Positions 5,796 to 8,054 of a DNA stretch of 8,054 bases are shown in pieces. This stretch comes from Candidatus Coatesiibacteriota bacterium (GTDB taxonomy: Bacteria > B130-G9). The stretch is from the NCBI GenBank assembly GCA_016929465.1, contig JAFGIT010000283.1, positions 1-8,054 of the forward strand, written 5' to 3'. Position 1 is the stretch's first letter; the number at the start of each line of letters is the position of its first letter. Under the pieces are notes generated by a model. That model had not been told where the DNA came from. It worked only from the letters and a program-made list of their open reading frames with translations, and did not search any database. A program made the position numbers and the translations under genes.

Positions 5796-7727
5796 TCAAA
5801 TATCGGTCTGAATCGAGAATTGGAAGAGGCTCAGTTCTCCGACTAACGCAAATTGGCCAGCCTGCATTATTGCACCGACAAAGAAATAGTCGCCATCCGG
5901 CCCGGAGGGAACATCGAGAAGCACGACCTTTACTGGGCCAATCGAGGTGCCCTGCTCGACGAAATAACCCGCAAGATATGGAAAGACACCCGGATATAGT
6001 GCTGGAAGAGAAATGACGGTCCCGTCCGGCAGAAAGAAACCGATGTAGATATCGACGGCGATCCCCGGCCCGGCATTGCTGAGCGAGGCATGTCCGATGA
6101 GCTCATCCCCTGGGAGAAAGGACGACTTATTCAATACACACTCAATCTCGGGACTCTTCGCGGAGGGGAGGGGATGATGGTAGCCGAGATCGACCGTGCC
6201 CGAATCGAATACATAGTCGGTCCTGGTCGTGAGCCGGTCCAGTTCGAGCGATATCGCGGTATCGCTTCCGGAATCTATGCAGGGGCTGTCACCGACTTGT
6301 CCGGCCTCCTGACATGAAAGGTAGTAATCGCTCATTGGGCCGGCGGCGAACAGCGGGTCATTGGCGATGTTAGTGCCGCCTACCCAGCCGCCCTCCACAC
6401 AGCAGTAATCCAGGCCGACCGAGCCGTTTTCGATCAGGATATGTTCGCTCCCGTTGCCCCAGAGGATCGAATTCTCGAAAGTCGGCGCCGCTCCCCACCA
6501 ATTGGCCACGCTGCCGCTGTTCGAACCAGCCGAGTTATTCGAGATGGTGCAATTGGATATAGCGGGAGCGCATATTCCATTTGGGGCTTCGAATTCGAAA
6601 GCGCCACCGTTTCCATCGGCGGAGTTCCCCACGATGAGGCAGTTGAAGATGGATGGAGAGGCATCGCCGACGGCGATCCCGGCGCCGAAGTTGGCAGTGT
6701 TGTTGAGTATCCGGCAGCTCTCTATTGCCCCATCCAGTTTCCGTCCGGATGATCGAGCCCTTCTCTTGATATCCGCGTTGACCCATGCAATTCCGCCGCC
6801 GCCCTTCGTGACAGAATTCTCGGCAATCCCGCAGCCCACAATCATCGGAGATATATTCAGGCAAGAGATCCCGCCGCCGGTGGTGACAGAGCCGGTGCAG
6901 CTATTCCTCACTATTTCGCAGTCGATTATCTCGGGGACCGCTGGGTCGGCGAGGCTTGTCATCAGAACTTCTTGGAAATGCTCCCTGGCGGTAAGCTCCA
7001 AATAGACCAGATAGATGCCCCCGCCGGAGCCGCCAGCATTCAATCCCAGCCCGGGTTCTGCGGAATTGTCCGCAATCGAGCACCGCTCGATTCTTGGAAA
7101 AGAGGTCGATGAGAAGATACCGCCGCCGAGGCTCTTACCGCCGCTCAAGAGAGTGCCCTTGACGGTATTTCCCACGATCTCGCAGTCCACGATATACGGG
7201 GCGGAAACAAACATGTAGATGCCGCCGCCTTGAACGGCTTTGTTGCCTGTTATCCGGCAATTGCGGATGGTTGGCATCGATCCCTTATCGCAGAGTATCC
7301 CGCCGCCTGTGGAATCGCTCCCGCTTCCGCCAACGTCGCCACCAGTTATGGTGAATCCGTCGATGACGAGGTCGGTGGCCATGTCCAAGTGAATAACGCG
7401 GGAGGATGAGCCCGAGGCGTCTATGAACGTGGACTCCATTCCGTCGCCGATCAGGGATACATAGCTCCCTACGCTCAGAGGGAAGGTCTCCCCATTGGCG
7501 GCCCCGCTGTAGGTACCTGCGGCCACGTGAATCTCCGCGGGATCCGCCTCACTGCAAATAGCCGACGAAATCGCGTGGCTGATTGTATGCCAAGCAGTGG
7601 CTGGCGAGAGCCCGTCATTCGCGTCACTTCCCGTCCCAGCATTGACGTAGAATTCGCCGCCAAATGCCGATCCACATGTCCAAAAAATCAGACCAATAGC
7701 ACTGATCGCCAAAATCGAGATTCGCAT
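5796..7727 (-). CDS. Secreted DUF1565-like right-handed parallel beta-helix protein
   Basis: An exported 643-residue protein. The ATG at 7727 is chosen because GGGGAGGACGGGT (GGAGG, 6-nt spacing) lies just upstream; a GTG at 7763 in the same frame has no such site. Residues 1-23 are a signal peptide (basic start, ISILAISAIGLIFW core, cleavage probably near SAFG|GEF). Residues ~26-103 resemble DUF1565 (FYVNAGTGSDANDGLSPATAW, then IHVAAGTYSG). Residues ~138-433 contain repeated rungs of the type P-x-I-x-x-C-x-I-x-x-N-(S/T)-x(n)-GGGI, giving a beta helix like those of pectate lyases and surface proteins. Two non-repeat loops (239-266, 315-337) interrupt the rungs. Then come a DSPCIDSGS motif, TRTDYVFDSGTVDLGYHHP (501-519) and a ~115-residue beta-rich tail. 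The tail has FLPGDEL, VDIYIGFFLPDG and GDYFFVGAI, and its end matches the neighbouring partial gene. I see no lyase catalytic signature, so the role may be glycan binding, cleavage or surface structure. Confidence 0.88.
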   Translation of the reverse strand: MRISILAISAIGLIFWTCGSAFGGEFYVNAGTGSDANDGLSPATAWHTISHAISSAICSEADPAEIHVAAGTYSGAANGETFPLSVGSYVSLIGDGMESTFIDASGSSSRVIHLDMATDLVIDGFTITGGDVGGSGSDSTGGGILCDKGSMPTIRNCRITGNKAVQGGGIYMFVSAPYIVDCEIVGNTVKGTLLSGGKSLGGGIFSSTSFPRIERCSIADNSAEPGLGLNAGGSGGGIYLVYLELTAREHFQEVLMTSLADPAVPEIIDCEIVRNSCTGSVTTGGGISCLNISPMIVGCGIAENSVTKGGGGIAWVNADIKRRARSSGRKLDGAIESCRILNNTANFGAGIAVGDASPSIFNCLIVGNSADGNGGAFEFEAPNGICAPAISNCTISNNSAGSNSGSVANWWGAAPTFENSILWGNGSEHILIENGSVGLDYCCVEGGWVGGTNIANDPLFAAGPMSDYYLSCQEAGQVGDSPCIDSGSDTAISLELDRLTTRTDYVFDSGTVDLGYHHPLPSAKSPEIECVLNKSSFLPGDELIGHASLSNAGPGIAVDIYIGFFLPDGTVISLPALYPGVFPYLAGYFVEQGTSIGPVKVVLLDVPSGPDGDYFFVGAIMQAGQFALVGELSLFQFSIQTDI

Positions 7728-7755
7728 ACCCGTCCTCCCCTTTAACGAAATTACA

Positions 7756-7775
7756 CGGCGCACCCTTTCGCGCCG
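7756..7775 (-). promoter_or_regulatory. Stem-loop in the 5' leader of the beta-helix gene
   Basis: A 6-bp GC stem, CGGCGC/GCGCCG (arms 7770-7775 and 7756-7761), with an 8-nt loop, lies in the predicted leader about 30 nt before the start codon. It sits clear of the ribosome site GGGGAGG, so mRNA stabilisation seems likelier than occlusion of translation. Its function is inferred from position only. Confidence 0.35.
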
Positions 7776-7800
7776 CTATTTTAGATCGTATTCCGAGGAG

Positions 7801-7830
7801 ATTATAGCGACCAAATCGCTCTGGCGTAAA
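7801..7830 (-). promoter_or_regulatory. Candidate sigma70-type promoter of the beta-helix gene
   Basis: On the minus strand a perfect TATAAT (7806-7801) is preceded, 18 nt upstream, by TTTACG (7830-7825), four of six bases of the -35 consensus. Transcription would start near 7794, leaving a leader of about 67 nt that includes the GC stem-loop. The box lies downstream of the terminator of the preceding gene, which supports a separate transcription unit. Confidence 0.45.
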
Positions 7831-7907
7831 GACAATTTGGGGCAGTTCGAATGCCAGAGATAGCGCGAGCATCGAACAGACGTCCCGCCGACGCCGCTCT
7901 GTCACCT

Positions 7908-7927
7908 AAAACAGCCGGCATCGGCTG
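7908..7927 (-). terminator. Rho-independent-type terminator after the partial upstream gene
   Basis: Read on the minus strand, CAGCCG (7927-7922), loop ATGC and CGGCTG (7917-7912) form a perfect 6-bp hairpin followed at once by TTTT (7911-7908). It begins 27 nt after the stop codon at 7955-7957. The T tract is short, so strength is uncertain, but position and orientation fit a terminator separating the two beta-helix-type genes. Confidence 0.55.
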
Positions 7928-7954
7928 ATCTCTAATATTACAACAGCCGCGCTC

Positions 7955-8054
7955 TTACTCTACGATCAGACTGAACGAGAAGAGCGATATCTCACCGATG
8001 ACATCGAATTGGCCAGGCGTCGAGAGCGCTCCGGCAAAGAGATAGCCGCCCTCC
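7955..8054 (-). CDS. C-terminal end of a paralogous secreted protein (partial, runs off the window)
   Basis: Reading the minus strand from 8053 gives 32 codons and a TAA at 7955-7957. The peptide begins EGGYLFAGALSTPGQFDVIG and ends EISLFSFSLIVE. It aligns without gaps to the end of the downstream beta-helix protein (DGDYFFVGAIMQAGQFALVG, then ELSLFQFSIQTD), with 15 of 32 positions identical and most others conservative. It is therefore almost certainly the tail of a second exported protein with the same C-terminal module, transcribed in the same direction and upstream. Whether its missing N-terminal part is also a beta helix cannot be seen. A hairpin terminator follows at 7927-7908. The coding frame is supported by this homology rather than by length. 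Confidence 0.8.
   Translation of the reverse strand, partial: EGGYLFAGALSTPGQFDVIGEISLFSFSLIVE

Noticed and set aside
6454-7005. 183-codon plus-strand frame opposite the beta-helix rungs
   Set aside because: The open frame results from repetitive GGGI/NC codons on the other strand; the protein is proline-rich shadow sequence.
6780-7310. Recurring CCGCCGCC blocks as a DNA repeat array
   Set aside because: They are spaced irregularly and each encodes the GGG(I) turn of a beta-helix rung, so protein repeats explain them; this is no CRISPR or independent DNA repeat.
7728-7763. GTG start at 7763 for the beta-helix protein
   Set aside because: It sits in the loop of the leader hairpin and lacks a ribosome site, while the ATG at 7727 has GGAGG at ideal spacing and starts a clean signal peptide.
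7624-7905. 93-codon minus-strand frame over the beta-helix leader
   Set aside because: It overlaps the signal-peptide region in another frame and crosses the promoter and hairpin, and has no supporting motif.

Overview
The window comes from a Gram-negative-type, probably uncultured bacterium. Coding regions are moderately GC-rich. Proteins include a multi-pass sugar transferase, soluble two-component kinases with long acidic coiled coils, and secreted right-handed beta-helix proteins with a DUF1565-like N-terminus. Large families of such beta-helix proteins are typical of many candidate phyla known only from metagenomes, but nothing here fixes the phylum. I see no tRNA, rRNA, CRISPR array, transposase or phage gene.

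Layout: (1) 82-1680 (+) is a GT39/ArnT-like membrane glycosyltransferase with a periplasmic C-terminal part ending in an FN3-like domain. Its N-terminus is missing, because an in-frame stop at 76-78 sits in AT-rich, non-matching sequence. (2) 1681-1741 is a short convergent intergenic space with two competing GC-rich hairpins. (3) 5387 down to 1742 (-) is a three-gene signalling operon, in transcription order: a response regulator with a HupR/RpfG-like receiver and an unrecognised ~220-residue C-terminal domain; a soluble histidine kinase with no sensor domain; and a receiver-histidine kinase fusion overlapping it by 11 nt. (4) 5388-5795 is a 408-bp non-coding region holding the likely operon promoter. 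(5) 7727 down to 5796 (-) is a secreted parallel beta-helix protein. (6) 7728-7954 carries a terminator, a promoter and a leader hairpin. (7) 8054 down to 7955 (-) is the last 32 codons of another gene whose C-terminus is clearly paralogous to the beta-helix protein's tail.

How they fit together: the three signalling genes contain two receivers and two complete kinase cores. They contain no recognisable transmembrane, PAS/GAF or other sensor domain and no DNA-binding domain, so they look like an internal cytoplasmic phosphorelay whose output is the unknown domain of the first protein. The beta-helix gene and its partial neighbour form a tandem of exported proteins sharing a C-terminal module, but a terminator and promoter separate them. 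I see no evidence that the signalling operon controls the beta-helix genes beyond adjacency. The most interesting item is the unrecognised output domain of the 369-residue response regulator and its conserved-looking partnership with two sensorless kinases.
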